64,000 nucleotides of DNA from Chara braunii (GCA_003427395.1 BFEA01000273.1:1667658-1731657), one strand, 5' to 3'. Shown: positions 23,552-35,434, counted from the first letter of the stretch. Program-made: numbers and translations. The notes: generated by a model from the sequence alone, not told the origin.

Positions 23552-25842
23552 CGTGGCTACCTAGATGGGGCTGGTCAGCCGGGGCCAGGGGGGGACTGAG
23601 ATCGACGCTGACGAGAAATGTCGGCATAGTGTCGATCGAGGGCAGCATAGTATGAACACCATGAGGAGGTGTGTCCATCCTGGCGCAACCGAGACGAGTC
23701 TCGAGGGTGGTGCGCTTCTCGGGGGATAGCGTTCCGCGAGGAGGGACGAAACCCTGAGGGAGGTCGATCTGAGGGACCACGCACGTACGGGCGCCAGCCT
23801 GTGCCGTGCACGACCCATGGCGGACATCGCTATCTGCAAACGCTCGGCCACCCGGACAGTGTCGTCATCCACGTGGTACTGGATGACATCCCGAAGCTCA
23901 ATGTCCTCCGGGGCGTCCCCAAAGGTAGGGTCAAGCTCGGCTGAGGCATCCTCGCCATACTTGAGAGAACTGTAGCGCCGAGAGAATGGCGCTCCTGGCC
24001 GAGCTAGTCGGAGAAAACGGCTGGTGAAAGAGGATCGACCGCGAGTAGTGCCGCGTGACTGGGTGGCAGAGGCGGTGGATCACGGAGAAGACGGGGCAAC
24101 GGAGAAACGACTGCACTTCCTCTGGTACTGACGTGCAACCTCGTATGCCTGCTCCGCGGAAGAAAATGACCACCTCCATAGCTCCTTGCGGTAGTAAGTC
24201 GGAAGACTATCAATGAAGCAGTCGGTGAGGGTGACCTCCGAGAGAAACGTCTCATATGCAAACAAGGTGGGCATCCTAAAACACCCAGATATGATGCTAG
24301 AGGTCAGACGGTGCAGAGGGGCCAGACCATCGGGTCTGGGTGACGCGGTCTAAGGGGTTAGTCGCGTCGTGGCAAGCGCCAAAGCAGTCCTGGAGGAAGG
24401 CCGCAAAGTCTACAAGAGTGGGAACCTCACTGACGTGGAGGCAATGGGTATAATGGTCCTCCCACACAGTGGAAGGGCTGCCTCACAATTTGGTTGCGAG
24501 CACGTCGCACCACAACTCCTGACGGGTGGTCGTTAGTGAGAGTGTGCACGTTGCTATTTGCAACCACGAGAGACACGGGATGTTCCATCATAATCGGGAA
24601 TGTCCGTGGTGCGGACAGGAGGATGCCCGTTGTGCTGATCGTGGGGGGAGAGAGACCGCGGCGCTTGCAATGCAGCGGCGAAAGTCGGAGCCGCTGCAGG
24701 GGCAGGGGTGGGGGAAGGCTGTGGACCGTGGCCACTGGCGGATAGACAAGCTGATTTGGAAGCAACGGTCGCGGGCAGCTGTCCCGGAACAGTTAGGCAG
24801 GAGGGGAGAGGTTGAGGAGCAGGTAGAGGGAAATGAGTTGACATCATGGGGGCCGAAGGAGTGGTAGAAGAAGAAGAAGGGTAAGGTTGTCTCAGGGCAA
24901 GGATCTTCGTCTCAACCTTCGCAATGGAGGCCTGCAAAGCAATCACTCGCTGGGTGCGCGGGGTCGAGGGTGAAGGAGGCGGAGGGGTTCTCCCAGCGGG
25001 AGGGGGAATCCCACACTAGGGGGAGCCCTGCTATGGGAGAGAGGGGACGAAGGCGGGGAGGAGTGGGCGGAACCGTAGTGCCGCAACAGATTCAGGAATT
25101 TGGGAAGCAGCACCGGAATGTTTCGATGAAACTATCGGGCCAGAATCGTCGCAGATGATGGTCTCTGAACCGTAGTACCTGCGACAGCGGCAGAGACGGC
25201 AGGGGCGACAAAGGCCGGGAGGACTTCCGCAATAGATGGGGTGGTCAGAGCGTTAGCGGCACTCACCAATGCTGAGGCGGAGTGTTGGGTTTGAGCCGCA
25301 GGGGAGAGAGGGGACGAAGGCGGGGAGGAGTGGGCGGAACCGTAGTGCCGCAACAGATGCAGGAAGCTGGGAAGCAGCACCGGAACGTGTCGATGAAACT
25401 ATCGGGCCCGAATCGCCGCAGATGATGGTCTCTGGACCGCAGTACATGCGACAGCGGCAGAGACGGCAGGGGCGATAGGGGCCGAGAGGACTTTTGCAAC
25501 AGAGGGGGTGGTCAGAGTGTTAGTGGCACTCACCACTGCTGAGGGGGAGTGTTAGCCCTGAGCCGCAGGGGAGGAAGAACCACCAGGTCCGTGTCCCCGG
25601 AGTCTTGGGGAACGGACCGGTGAGCGGGTAGGGGATGGGGTGTGGGAGTGCTGGGCGGAGCGGTGAGGAGAATCCTTGAGGCGGTTGACATCAAGGGCGA
25701 GCTCGTTGAGTTGCGCTTGCATGGGTGCAACCAGGGCCACAAGGACGGTCTCAAGATCCATAGAAGTCTGGACCGCTCGCTGCATGGACGCCTGAAAGGT
25801 AGATGGCGCCGCAACGGTCTCCTCTGATGTATGCCCTTCCAT
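23502..25842 (-). pseudogene. Gag, element B (broken)
   Basis: It starts at MEGHTSEETVAAPSTFQ (25842) and continues with a Ser/Pro-rich segment. Then come a coiled region (IALQASIAKVETKILALRQ), the capsid start (IPDYDGTSRV) and further capsid helices (frame 24080-24274). The zinc knuckle near 23660-23710 is ruined: a small deletion leaves RLRQDGHTSSWC where element C has a full CCHC. A 267-bp in-frame tandem duplication (25035-25568) is unique to this copy. Gag would form the particle shell. Confidence 0.75.
25035..25568 (-). repeat. 267-bp tandem duplication inside gag of element B
   Basis: The units start at 25035 and 25302, each beginning GGGAGAGAGGGGACGAAGG. 267 is 89 codons, so the frame is kept. 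Element C has one copy (about 34650-34920). Confidence 0.8.
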
Positions 25843-27537
25843 GGCTGGAAGGGAAAGGGAGGTAGATCTTACCGGAGTGTATGGAGAAAGAGGCCCACCG
25901 GTAAGAGGAACGGGGCCGCGGGCACTAAGTGAGTAGGTGTTGGTCGGCTTGCCTCGAATTATGCGGGTCGCTTGTGAGACGAAAGCGCCAATCCGAGCAA
26001 AAGGGGAGGAACCGTTCGGGTCCAGGGTGCCCGAAGGGGGCCGAAAAAGGTGGGTGAGTGGGTAGGGAAACCCTAAACCCCAGAAAAACTCTAAGAAAAC
26101 CCTAACGAGACTGAGGGGAGATTAGGGTTGAGTGGCGGTAACTTAATGAAGCGAAGAAAATAAAAAAATGACGAACATAGAGGGGAGGGGGAAAGAAAAA
26201 TAAATTAATAATGAAAGTTCGAGATTAAAAAAATGAAAATAAATAATAAACATAAAGAAAGAAAGAAATAAGTAAAAGGTGAGAAGATAAATAATATATT
26301 TTTTTTTTTGAAATTTTTGGTAGCATTTTTCTACCCCAATAGGGTCACAAACGTGCAAAAAGGAAGCAGAGACTAAGAGAAGCACACTAAATCTTACAAT
26401 GCCGCAAATTAGAATTTTCAAAAAAATAAATAAATAAATAAATAAGTCGATGAGGAGGTGAAGAAAAACTAAATGTCAGATTTTTTAAAAATTTCGGTTG
26501 CATTTCGTTACCCCCATGGGGTCGAAGTGTGCCGTCAAGAAGAAAGGCTAAGTAAAGTGGGAAGATTTTGCCAGCACTTCGCTACCCTCAACGAATCAAA
26601 ATGTGTTGAAAAAAACTAAGTATGAAAAAAAAAATAAAAAAAAATAGAAAATTTTTGCAGCACTTCGTTACCCCTAGGGGGTTAAAGTGTGTGCGGAAAA
26701 CAAAATTGACCGAGTCCTAATCAGATTTGAGGGTGCCGCAAAGAACATCAAATTTTTAGAATAAATAAAAAATAAAATAAAATAAATCAGAAAATGAGAA
26801 AAGAAGGTGAGGAATAAGATAATTCGAATTTTTGCAAAACAAGAGGAGATTTAAATCAAAGAGAAAGACAAAAGAAGGAAAAAAAACAGAAAAATTTGAA
26901 ATTGGGGGGGAGGGGGATGAAAGAGTGATGAAGAAAGAAAGAAATAGATGAGAGAGAGAGAAAGAGTGAAGTGGGGATGTGGGAGATGATGGGGTTGTAG
27001 TTGGAGGGGGGAGAGGGAGAGGAGGGTGGTAGAATGGGAGAGAAGGATATGGAAAAGTTGGAGAGGAGTAAAGGAGATTAGTAGAAGATGGTGAGTGGGG
27101 AGGAGAGAAAATAAAAAAGGTTGTGGGAGACGAGTGAAGAGGGAGGTTGGAGGAGGGAGTAGTGGTAGGGTTAGAAAGGATGATTAGATGATGGGGGGGG
27201 GAGAGAAAAGGGGTTGGGGGAGAGTCGGTTAGTGGGTAGGATGGTGATACCAAGCTCTTGGGTGGCCAAGAGCAGAGCACTACCAAGATCCACAGGATCT
27301 TCACCTTCAAGATGCGGCTGGCCTGATGCCACTGCAATAAAAAAATATGGGGTGGGCTGAGATCTTGATCAGCCACCCAGATGTCACTGTAGTCCAGCCC
27401 CCTAGCCAGGGGGGTTTTCAAGATCCACAGCAAGCTGCCACGCGGCAACACCCACGACCACCCGGGGGGAGGGGGGAGCAAATAGTTGTCTTGCCTCACG
27501 CTGCTCACCCCTCGCTGGCGGGGCAGGATGGGGGGGG

Positions 27538-27646
27538 NNNNNNNNNNNNNNNNGACCGGCAGCTGCCTGGTCATGGAACTCTGCTACAGCCTGGACACGG
27601 AGCTGTCCCTGTCTCTTATACACATCTAGATGTGTATAAGAGACAG
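27538..27646. other. Assembly artefact: N gap, chimeric piece, Nextera junction
   Basis: Sixteen Ns (27538-27553) are followed by about 55 bp copied from the integrase zinc-finger region (compare 30518-30575). At 27609-27646 the two inverted 19-bp Tn5 mosaic ends sit back to back (CTGTCTCTTATACACATCT, then AGATGTGTATAAGAGACAG). The flanks on both sides repeat each other (27446-27537 and 27647-27737). This is a mate-pair junction read used to fill a poly(G) gap. Confidence 0.95.
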
Positions 27647-27791
27647 CCCACGACCACCCGGGGGGAGGGGGGAGCAAATAGTTGTCTTGCCTCACGCTGC
27701 TCACCCCTCGCTGGCGGGGCAGGATGGGGGGGGGGGGTAAATAGTTGTCGTGGCAGTTCTTCAACACCCGTGAGCCATGGTATCAACTAAG

Positions 27792-27900
27792 ATTGTGGCT
27801 TTGGCCAGTGTGTTAAGGCATTGGCCACGCACGCGCATGAGTGGCAGCTGCCCAGGTTCAAACCCTTGCAGCAGCAACATCCCGGATCTTGATGATATAT
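27792..27900 (+). other. tRNA-like segment in the leader of element B
   Basis: TTTGGCCAGTGTGTTAAGGC resembles the D-arm/A-box of class II tRNAs. CCAGG-TTCAAAC-CCTTG resembles a T-arm with B-box. A following CCCGGAT/ATCCGGG hairpin is shared with element C. The acceptor stem does not pair, so it is not a working tRNA gene. It runs antisense to the retroelement. Confidence 0.45.
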
Positions 27901-28093
27901 AATCCGGGAGCGGGGTGGGGCGGGGCAGCGTGGTGTGCACGAGTGTGCGACAACGGTCTCCTTTTTCGTTGTTTCTCTCCACGTTGTTTTTCGTCATTTC
28001 CGCATTGAAAAACCCTGAAAATTTCGCTCTTGGGATTACAGCAATTTCCCTCTGTTTCGGGAGGGAGGGCAGGGTGGAGCGGGGACCGTTCCC

Positions 28094-28105
28094 GCTTTGA
28101 TACCA
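28094..28105 (-). promoter_or_regulatory. Primer-binding site of element B (initiator tRNA-Met)
   Basis: The minus strand reads TGGTATCAAAGC, one mismatch from the complement of the plant initiator tRNA-Met 3' end. One base separates it from the LTR3 end. Confidence 0.8.
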
Positions 28106-28106
28106 G

Positions 28107-28472
28107 TGTGACAGACCAGCCGGGATGGCGGTCCACCAGGATCAAGACAGAAGGTTGAGGAAGGAGGAGATGGAGATGGAGCTGGAAGGGACAACGCAAC
28201 TCTGACACAGACTCAACACGCACCTACTCCAAAGTGTGCAAATGCAGAATGATCCAAGAAACAGACTGCGGTTGGGGAATACCCCCAGCGGACTGACTGG
28301 ACTGGACTGGACTGGCCTGGCCTGGTACCGACTATGGTACCGGGCAGACCTACATTGGACTGAAACAGTACACGGCCTGTGGGGTCAGGCCACGACCTGG
28401 TCTCACAGGCCGAACAAACAAATAGCCGAATAGGCCCTAGCTGTAGGCCACGACAGAAAGAGGCCCGTTGCA
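28107..28472 (-). repeat. LTR3, shared by elements B (5' LTR) and C (3' LTR)
   Basis: 366 bp, from TGTGACAGACC to CGTTGCA. The primer site lies on its left and the element C 3' region on its right. This is the single LTR expected between two units of a tandem array. Confidence 0.85.
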
Positions 28473-29443
28473 CGATCCTTAAACCTACAATGGATCGCAA
28501 GAGCCATAAACACGCTTTCCGCAACAAACAAATAGCCGAATAGGCCCTAGCTGCGGTTGGGGAATACCCCCAGCGGAACTCTACAATAAAGAAAGCTAAG
28601 AAATCTAGGATGCAGAGCAAGCTCCATGCGGAGTCCATACAATGCAGCCTAAGCTATGTAATGTCAAATGAAAAGAAAATGTCGGGTATACACATCCTAT
28701 TTAACCGCAGAAAATGAAATGTAGCAATATGTCACAAGTAATGTCATGTCACTGAACCACTTAAGAGTGGGATGGTCTCAGAGAGGGTGAATGCAGCCTC
28801 AGAACCGAAACTCCGAAGGGCAGTCACACACGAAGGTGGGATAGGTCATCAGGCTCAAGGTGGAAGAGTGGTAGCAAAACAAAACCAATGACCGTAACAG
28901 ATAGACCATCAAGGCGGGTAATGCTCGACAAGAGGGTGACACCATGCATGTTCGACCACGAAAAGGGGAGTTTGGAATGGGGTGGAGGTATGCCTAACTG
29001 AAGGCATGCAAAAGCCGGCACCAGGGTGGTGAGGTCAGTGGGTGAGGGAAACGTGCACACAACTCACCAACTGGGGGAGGGAGCTAGATCTGGGAGTTGT
29101 GAAGCCAAGATAACGCTACGGTCCCAATGCCTATGCGATACCAAGGGAGAGCCCAACTCAAAGAGATTCAGCTAAGTGAGAACCATCATGCGACACATGC
29201 AAGGTAATGTACAGCGTAGGGGGGTGGCGTGAAGTAATCACGTGCAAAGTAGCTGAAGCCGAAAAGGTAGCTCAAGTCGTCGAGGTGGTCGATGACGTTG
29301 ATGACGTAGGAGTCGAGTCGATGTTGAGGCAGAGCCGCAAAACGCTGACATCCTGAAGAAGCTGATGATGGAGTATCTGGTGGTGTTAGTCAGTAGGGGG
29401 GTAGTAGGTGATCAAAGTGTCAATCGTCGAGATGCCGAGGACG
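28473..29443 (-). other. 3' untranslated region of element C with an LTR-derived scar
   Basis: Collinear with A and B except at about 28523-28576. There two separate LTR pieces are inserted in rearranged order: the AAATAGCCGAATAGGCCC segment, then GGTTGGGGAATACCCCCAGC. Confidence 0.6.
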
Positions 29444-30533
29444 TCAACGAGTGCGTTGTGGACGCACAAAGGCGTCGGTTTGCTGCTGAAGAACGGACTC
29501 AGAGGGAGCACGCTCGTCCTCAGCAATCTCCTCAGCCGGAGGAGGAAAAAACAGGTTAGTCGACTGAGTACGAGCAGATGTCTCAGCACGACGAGCACGC
29601 TCATATGCACACAACAACATCCGCGCGCACTCCAAGTGCTCGAGGGGCTCCCAAGTAGCCTCATCATCAGGATAGCCCTTCCAACGCATAAGGTACTCGA
29701 TGCGTGGAGGGGTATTGTCGGTAACTCGGCGAGATACGATGTCGGAAACGACGAACTCCTCGTGACCGTCCACCATGATAGGTGCGCTTCATAATTGCGG
29801 TCATATGGGCGATCCAGTCGTCAAGCGTGGGACAACGAGTGCCCGGGTGCAAGTACGACGGTCGTAGGAAATCCGCGGGTACGTGAGGGTGGTAACCAAG
29901 GTTGCAATAGAGTGGCAACATCCCTGTGGCTGGCGAAACAGCGTGGTTGTACACAATCCCCGTAAGTCCCACTGCTGGTCACCCCTAATAAACTTTTGGA
30001 GGTTGTTACCGATAGTTTTATTGGAGACCTCAATCTGAGCATCCATCGAAGGGTGGTAAGACGATGAGAAGCGGAGTTGGGATCCAGACACCTTGTGTAG
30101 GCGTCGCCAAAATGTGCTCGTAAAGCGAGGGTCACGGTCGGAGATGATGCTCTGAGGTAAGTCGTGATCTCTCATGACTCGGTTGAAGACGATGTCGGCG
30201 ATCTCATGAGCGCTAATGCGATAGCAGCATGGAACAAAGCGTGCACACTTCGTGAAGCGATCGACGACGACCAGGATAACATCATGACAACGCTCAGTGG
30301 GTGGAAGAAGAGGACCAATGAAATCCATTGAGATGGACTGCTATCGACCCTCACGTATGGATAGGGGCTGAAGTAACCCATACGGAAGGTGGTTCGCACT
30401 GTTCACCTCCTGGCAGGTAGGACACTCCTGGATGTAGGCTTTGACAAAGTCCTTGGACTTCGCCAGAAGTATAGGTGGCAAACATGAGCGAACGTCTTGT
30501 GAAAGCCCTTGTGACCGACAACTGCCTGGTCAT
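29444..30533 (-). pseudogene. Integrase (DD35E kept) and chromodomain, element C (broken)
   Basis: The 175-codon frame 29801-30328 keeps the whole catalytic triad: Asp in MDFIGPLL, Asp in IISDRDPRF and Glu in HPSMDAQIEVSN, with spacings of 61 and 35 residues. Upstream, H-H (EFHDQAVVGHKGFHKT) and C-C (CPTCQ) of the zinc finger are present but in different frames. A deletion of about 330 bp at 29781-29787 removes the GPY/F region. Frame 29444-29776 then resumes with the chromodomain (IEYLMRWKGYPDDEATWEPL) and an acidic tail. Confidence 0.88.
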
Positions 30534-32110
30534 GGAACTCTGCTACAGCCTGGACGTGGAGTTGTCCGGTGGAGGGAACGTACGTGGTTGTAGCTGACCA
30601 GATCTGCCACGCCAGTACACGAGACCGTTCTTACCGAGTGAATATGAGGGAACAGTCTTGCCACTTCGCAGTGTCGCATGGATGAAGCGATAATTCGGGC
30701 AGTGACGGTACTGAGTGCGATATGCGTCGATCACCGATTGATTAATAGTGGTGATGGAGATGGCAGAAAGATGGAGGGTTTCTGATTGTGATCAGGACGG
30801 CGGGACAAGGCATCGGTGACGCGATTCGTTTCACCCTTGATGAGCTGAGTGGTGAAACTGAACTTGGATAAATCCACCAGCATGTCTGTCGAGGGGAAAG
30901 TTTGAGCTTCGTGAGGAAAGCCTGGACAACAAAGTTGTCCATCGGCACCATGAAGGGCGCCCCGCGCAGGTAATGACGCCAGTGCCGGGTAGCATAAACT
31001 ACTGCGAGAACCTCACATTCATCGGCAATGTAGTTTATCTCGGCAGGCAGTAGCTGACGGGAGTAGAGTGCGATCAGGTAATCACCAGCATGAGCCTTGA
31101 CAGTCCCATCCTCCGCAATGGTCGGAAAGTAAGAAACGGGAGGACTGTCAGTGGAGGGTAGTGGTGGAAGGGTAGGCGTTAGTCGAGAAACAGTGTTAGG
31201 AGGAGAGGGAAACACCGGAGAAAGTACAGCTCCATTTGCAAAATCTGACGCATCAATGGTGACGATGAAGGGACGATCAAAATCGGGGAGACGAAGAACC
31301 GACACACAAGTCACCACCGCCTTCTTGAGGGTGTGAAACACATTCTCGCAGAGGGGTGTCCAAAACCATGGCGAGTTCTTCCGGAGGAGGGTGGAGGTAA
31401 GGACGTAGGAATACCTAGCGTATCCCTGGATGAAATTACTATAGTAACTAGTGAGACCTAAAAAATTGTGAAGCTGCTTGATGGATGTGGGGACAGGCCA
31501 CTCCACAATAGCAGTGATCTAAGCTTGGCATGGAAGTCATGCTTGCGTAATGACTCGCGGAGGTGTCTGAGATGGTCTTCTAGGGTACAGCTGTAGACCA
31601 AAATGTCATCCAGGTATACGAGAACGTATTATTCAAGGATATCCTTGAAGATATCGTTCATCGCCGTCTGGAAGGTGGCAGGTGCGTTGGTGAGGCCGAA
31701 TGGCATCACCGTGAACTCGTAATGATCGAAGCCTGATCGAAAGGCGGTCTTTGGCTGGTCCTCTCTTGCAACGCAAATCTAGTGGTAACAACTACGAAGA
31801 TCGATCGTCGTGAAGAAGCGGTTGTCTGTTAGACGATCAAACAGCTCATCCGCGTGGGGCATGGGATAGTTGTTCTTAACCGTGTAGCGGTTAAGACTGC
31901 GGTAGGCAACGCAGAGGCGAAGAGTTCCGTCTGCTTTGCAAGCAAAGAGGACGGGTGCATCCCAAGGGGAGTTACTAGGTTTAATGAAACCCAGTCGAAG
32001 GAGCTCCTTGAGCTAACGCTCGAGTTCCATCGCCTCTGGAATCGAGAGTCGGTAGGGTGTCTGATGGTGGACACGATAGTCAGGCACGAGTTGGATAAAG
32101 TGCTTAACAC
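30534..32110 (-). pseudogene. Reverse transcriptase and RNase H, element C (broken)
   Basis: RT pieces read [35 protein letters not shown] and YVLVYLDDILVYS. The last is preceded by TAA at 31629-31631, at the same codon as in element B. About 70 bp is missing near 31520 between RT and the connection domain. Frame 30742-31506 (254 codons) covers the connection (FLGLTSYYSNFIQGYARYSY) and RNase H (FIVTIDASDFANGAVL; ADECEVLAVVYATRHWRHYL), ending near SPMPCPAV. Confidence 0.88.
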
Positions 32111-33169
32111 CTCGCATCGGAGGGATCCTCTGTGTGAAAAATACGGGGGAAAAACGTCGTGGTACTCTTTGAATCAGATCGAGAACGGAAGGCTTTACGT
32201 CGGTCGTGAACCGTGTGAGTTCCTCGACGTTTGCGTCGGCACGAGAAGTATGGGTGGACTCGACAGTGAACGGCGTAGGGACCTGGGATGTTGAGGGGGT
32301 ATCCGCAGGCTGAGGGGTGGATGTAGAGATGGGAGCCACAAAGATGGAAGAAGGGTCAGGGGGATCGGGCTGCAATGTTATGAGCTCAACCCTGGGACAG
32401 AGTGGATCATAGCGAAGAAGATCCATACGTTCACTAAGTAGAACGTGACGTCCTCCTGTCGTATGAATTGAACGAACGGACGAGGAAAAGTGAAGGTGAT
32501 GTCAGGGTGGGACCCAGAGGAACGAGGGTCCTCGGGAGGTACGCAGGGAGGGGTGTCGCCGATGGTTCCAATGAAGGGGACTCGATGGGTCTGACCACAT
32601 TTGGTTTTGAGAACGACTGTCTCGGTCACCCATTCGGCCTCTGTGCCACGGAATAGGCGAGACCAGGGAGTGTCAAGAATAAAGTCGTACCCAGTTTCCA
32701 ACACGTCGAAGTATGCGGAGGAATGGTAAAGTCGAGGCGCCTGGGTACTATCCGGTGGCTGGAGGGTAAGGGACAAGTGGAGATCAGGGACGGTCTGATC
32801 GAAGAAGCGCTGTATCTTGTTATCTCCAAGGGTAACGGAGATAGGAGAGCGAGACCCGGAGGTAGCAAGACGAACTTCCTCAACCACGTGAGGGTGAATG
32901 AAATCTCCCTGCGAGCCAGAGTCCCATAAATCGCGGTATTCTCTTATAGATGTCCCAAGGCGGATGGGAATAATGGGGAGTGTGCGATCATGGTCAGAAA
33001 ACAGAGCGAGAAGACAAAGCAAGACGTTTACGTGTCTTGTGAGTTGCTCTTTACGAGCCTGAAGAATGCTCAAAGAGGTAAACCGCAAGTCGGTGGTAGC
33101 CAAAGGGGCAAACCGCAAGTTGCTGGTCGAGAAACCAGCTACATGCGAGGCCTTAGTGGTACACTGCAC
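32111..33169 (-). pseudogene. Aspartic protease and linker, element C
   Basis: Frame 32378-33169 (263 codons) is the longest protease frame here. It has DLWDSGSQGDFIHPH with the D-S-G triad and TGYDFILDTPW downstream. The 32013-32426 frame adds the linker and the first RT segment ([20 protein letters not shown]). It is more intact than in A or B, but the two frames are not continuous. Confidence 0.82.
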
Positions 33170-33178
33170 CGTGGCTAG

Positions 33179-35434
33179 CTAGATGGGGCTGGTCGGCCGG
33201 GGCCGTGGGGGACTAAGATCGACGCTGATGAGAAATGTCAGCATAGTGCCGATCGAGGGCAGCATGGTATGGACATCGTGTGGAGGTGTGTCCATCCTGG
33301 CAGCAGCTAAGGCAACCGTGACGAGCCTTGAGGGCGGTGTGCTCCTAAGGGGATAGAGCTCCGTGAGGAGGGACGAAACCCTGCAGGAGGTATATCTGAG
33401 GGACCGTGAACGTACGGGCGCGAGCGAGTGCAACCCGACTGCGCGTACGACCCATGGCGGACATCGCTATCTGCAAACGCTCGACCACCGGGACAGTGTC
33501 GTCATCCACGCGGTACTGGATGACATCCCGAAGCTCGATGTCCTCGGGGGCGTCCCCAAAAGTAGGGTCAAGCTCGGTTGAGGCGTCCTCGTCATACTCG
33601 AGAGAACTGTAGCACCGAGAGAATGGCGCTTCTGGCCGAGCTGGTTGGCGAAAACGGCCGGTGAAAGACGATCGACCACGAGTAGTGTCACATGACTAGG
33701 TCGGGGCGGCGGTGGGTCACGGAGAAGACGGGGCTACGAAGAAAGCACTGCACATCCTCAGGTACTGACGTGCAGCCTCGTATGCCTTCTCCGCGGAAGA
33801 AAATGACCGCCTCCATAGCTCCTTGCAGTAGTCAGTCAGAAGAATGACAAGGAACCGGCCGGTGAGGGTGACCTCTGAGAGGAACGTCTCATCGCAAACA
33901 AGGTGGGTGTCTTGAAACACCCAGATGTGACGCTCTAGGTCAGACAGTGTAGAGGAGCCAGACCATTGGGTCTGGGTGACGCGGTCTAAGGCGTCAGTAG
34001 CGTCGTGGCGAGCGCCAAAGTGGTCCTAGAGGAAGGTCGCAATGTCTGCAAGACTGGGGAGCTCACCGACGAGAAGGCGCTGGGTATAATGGTCCTCCCA
34101 CGCAGTGGAAGAGCTTCCTTGCAATTTGGTTGCGAGCACGTTGCACCACAACTCCTGACGGGTGGTCGTCAGCGAGAGTGTGCATGTTGCTATCTGCAAC
34201 CAGCGATGGACACGGGATGTGCCATCATACTCGGGAATGTCCGATGTGCGTACAGGAGGATGTTCGTTGTGCTGATGGCGGGGGGAGAGGGACCGCGACG
34301 CTTGCAATGCGGCGGCGAAAGTTGGGGCCGCTGCAGGGGCAGGACCGTGCCCACTGGCAGATGGACCAGCCGATGTGAAGGCAACGACTGCGAGCAGTTG
34401 TCCCGGAACACTTAGGTAGAAGGGGAGAGGCTGAGGAGCAGGTAGAGGGAAACGAGCCGGCATCATGGGGGCCGAAGGGGTGGTAGAAGAAGAAGAAGGG
34501 CGAGGCTGTCGCAAGGCAAGGATCTCCGCCCAAGCCTGCTCAATGGAGGTCTGCAAAGCAACCACTTGCTGGGTGCGTTGGTCGAGAGTGGAGGAGGTGG
34601 AGGGGTTATCCCAACGGGAGGGGGAATCCCAGATTGGGGGGAGCCCTGCTGTGGGAGGGAGGGGACGAAGGCGGGGAGGAGTGGGTGGAACCGTAGTTCC
34701 GCAACCGATGTGGGAAGCTGGGAAGCAGCACCGGAACGTGTCGATGAAACTGTCGGGCCAGATGATGGTCTTTGGACCGCAGTACCTGCGCTTTAGGCAG
34801 AGACGGCAGGGGCGGCAGGGGCGGCAGGGGCTAGGAGGACTTCCGCAACAGACGAGGTGGTCTGAGCGTTAGCGGCACTCACCACTGTTGAGGGGGAGTG
34901 TTGGGCCTGAGCCGCAGGGGATAAAGAACCACCACGTCCGTGTCGTCGGAGTCTTGGGGAACCGACCGATGAGCCCGTAGGGGATAGGGTGTGGGAGCAC
35001 ATGGAGGAGCGGTGAGGAGAATCCTTGAGGCGGTTGACATCAACAGCGAGCGCGTTGAGTTGCGCTTGCATGGGTGCAAGGAGGGCCGCAAGGACGGTCT
35101 CAAGATCCATAAAAGTCTAACTTTGGACCGCTCGCTGCGCGGACACCTGAGAGGTAGACGGCGCCTCAACGATCTCCTCGGATGTATGCCCTTCCATGGC
35201 TGAAAGGGAAAGGGAGGTAGGTCTCACAGGAGTGAATGGAGAAAGGGGCCCACTGGTAAGACGAAGGGGACCGCGGGAGCGAAATGAGTAGGTGTGGGTC
35301 TGATTGCCTCGAATTATGCGGGTCGCTTGTGAGACGAAAGCGCCAATCCGAGCGAAGTGGGAGGAACCGTTCAGGTTCAGGGTGCCCGAAGGGGAGCCGA
35401 AAAAGGTGGGTGAGAGGTAGGAAAACCCTTTCAT
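33179..35434 (-). pseudogene. Gag with intact CCHC knuckle, element C (broken)
   Basis: Possible starts are MKGFSYLSPTFFG (35434) and, in frame, MEGHTSEEIVEAPS (about 35197). The second matches the only Met start in B. A Ser/Pro-rich N region follows. Then a 179-codon frame (34026-34565) holds the coiled segment and capsid (IPEYDGTSRVHRWLQIATCT, then LATKLQGSSSTAWEDHYTQR). The knuckle CLSCCQDGHTSTRC is encoded at 33273-33314 with perfect CX2CX4HX4C spacing. Frameshifts separate the parts. Confidence 0.82.

Larger units (their letters stand above)
25843..28093 (-). other. 5' leader of element B with four hairpin repeats
   Basis: The leader is purine-rich on the plus strand. Four imperfect repeats lie at about 26321, 26501, 26572 and 26657. 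They share GCA-CTTCG-TACCCC, a short loop and GGGGTC-AA-TGTG. Most can fold as ACCCC/GGGGT hairpins, although the third is degenerate. The same four occur in element C. The long open minus frame (26756-27574) is low-complexity Pro/Ser/Leu and crosses an N tract, so I do not call it a gene. Confidence 0.6.

Noticed and set aside
26756-27574. 272-codon minus-strand frame in the leader of element B
   Set aside because: It crosses an N tract and is a Pro/Ser/Leu low-complexity translation of purine-rich leader DNA. The frame is not conserved in element C.
27347-27790. Frames containing SYTHLDVYKRQ
   Set aside because: This is the translation of the Nextera adaptor junction, an assembly artefact.
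27792-27900. Functional tRNA gene
   Set aside because: D- and T-arm look-alikes exist, but the acceptor stem does not pair and the segment is part of a repeated leader.
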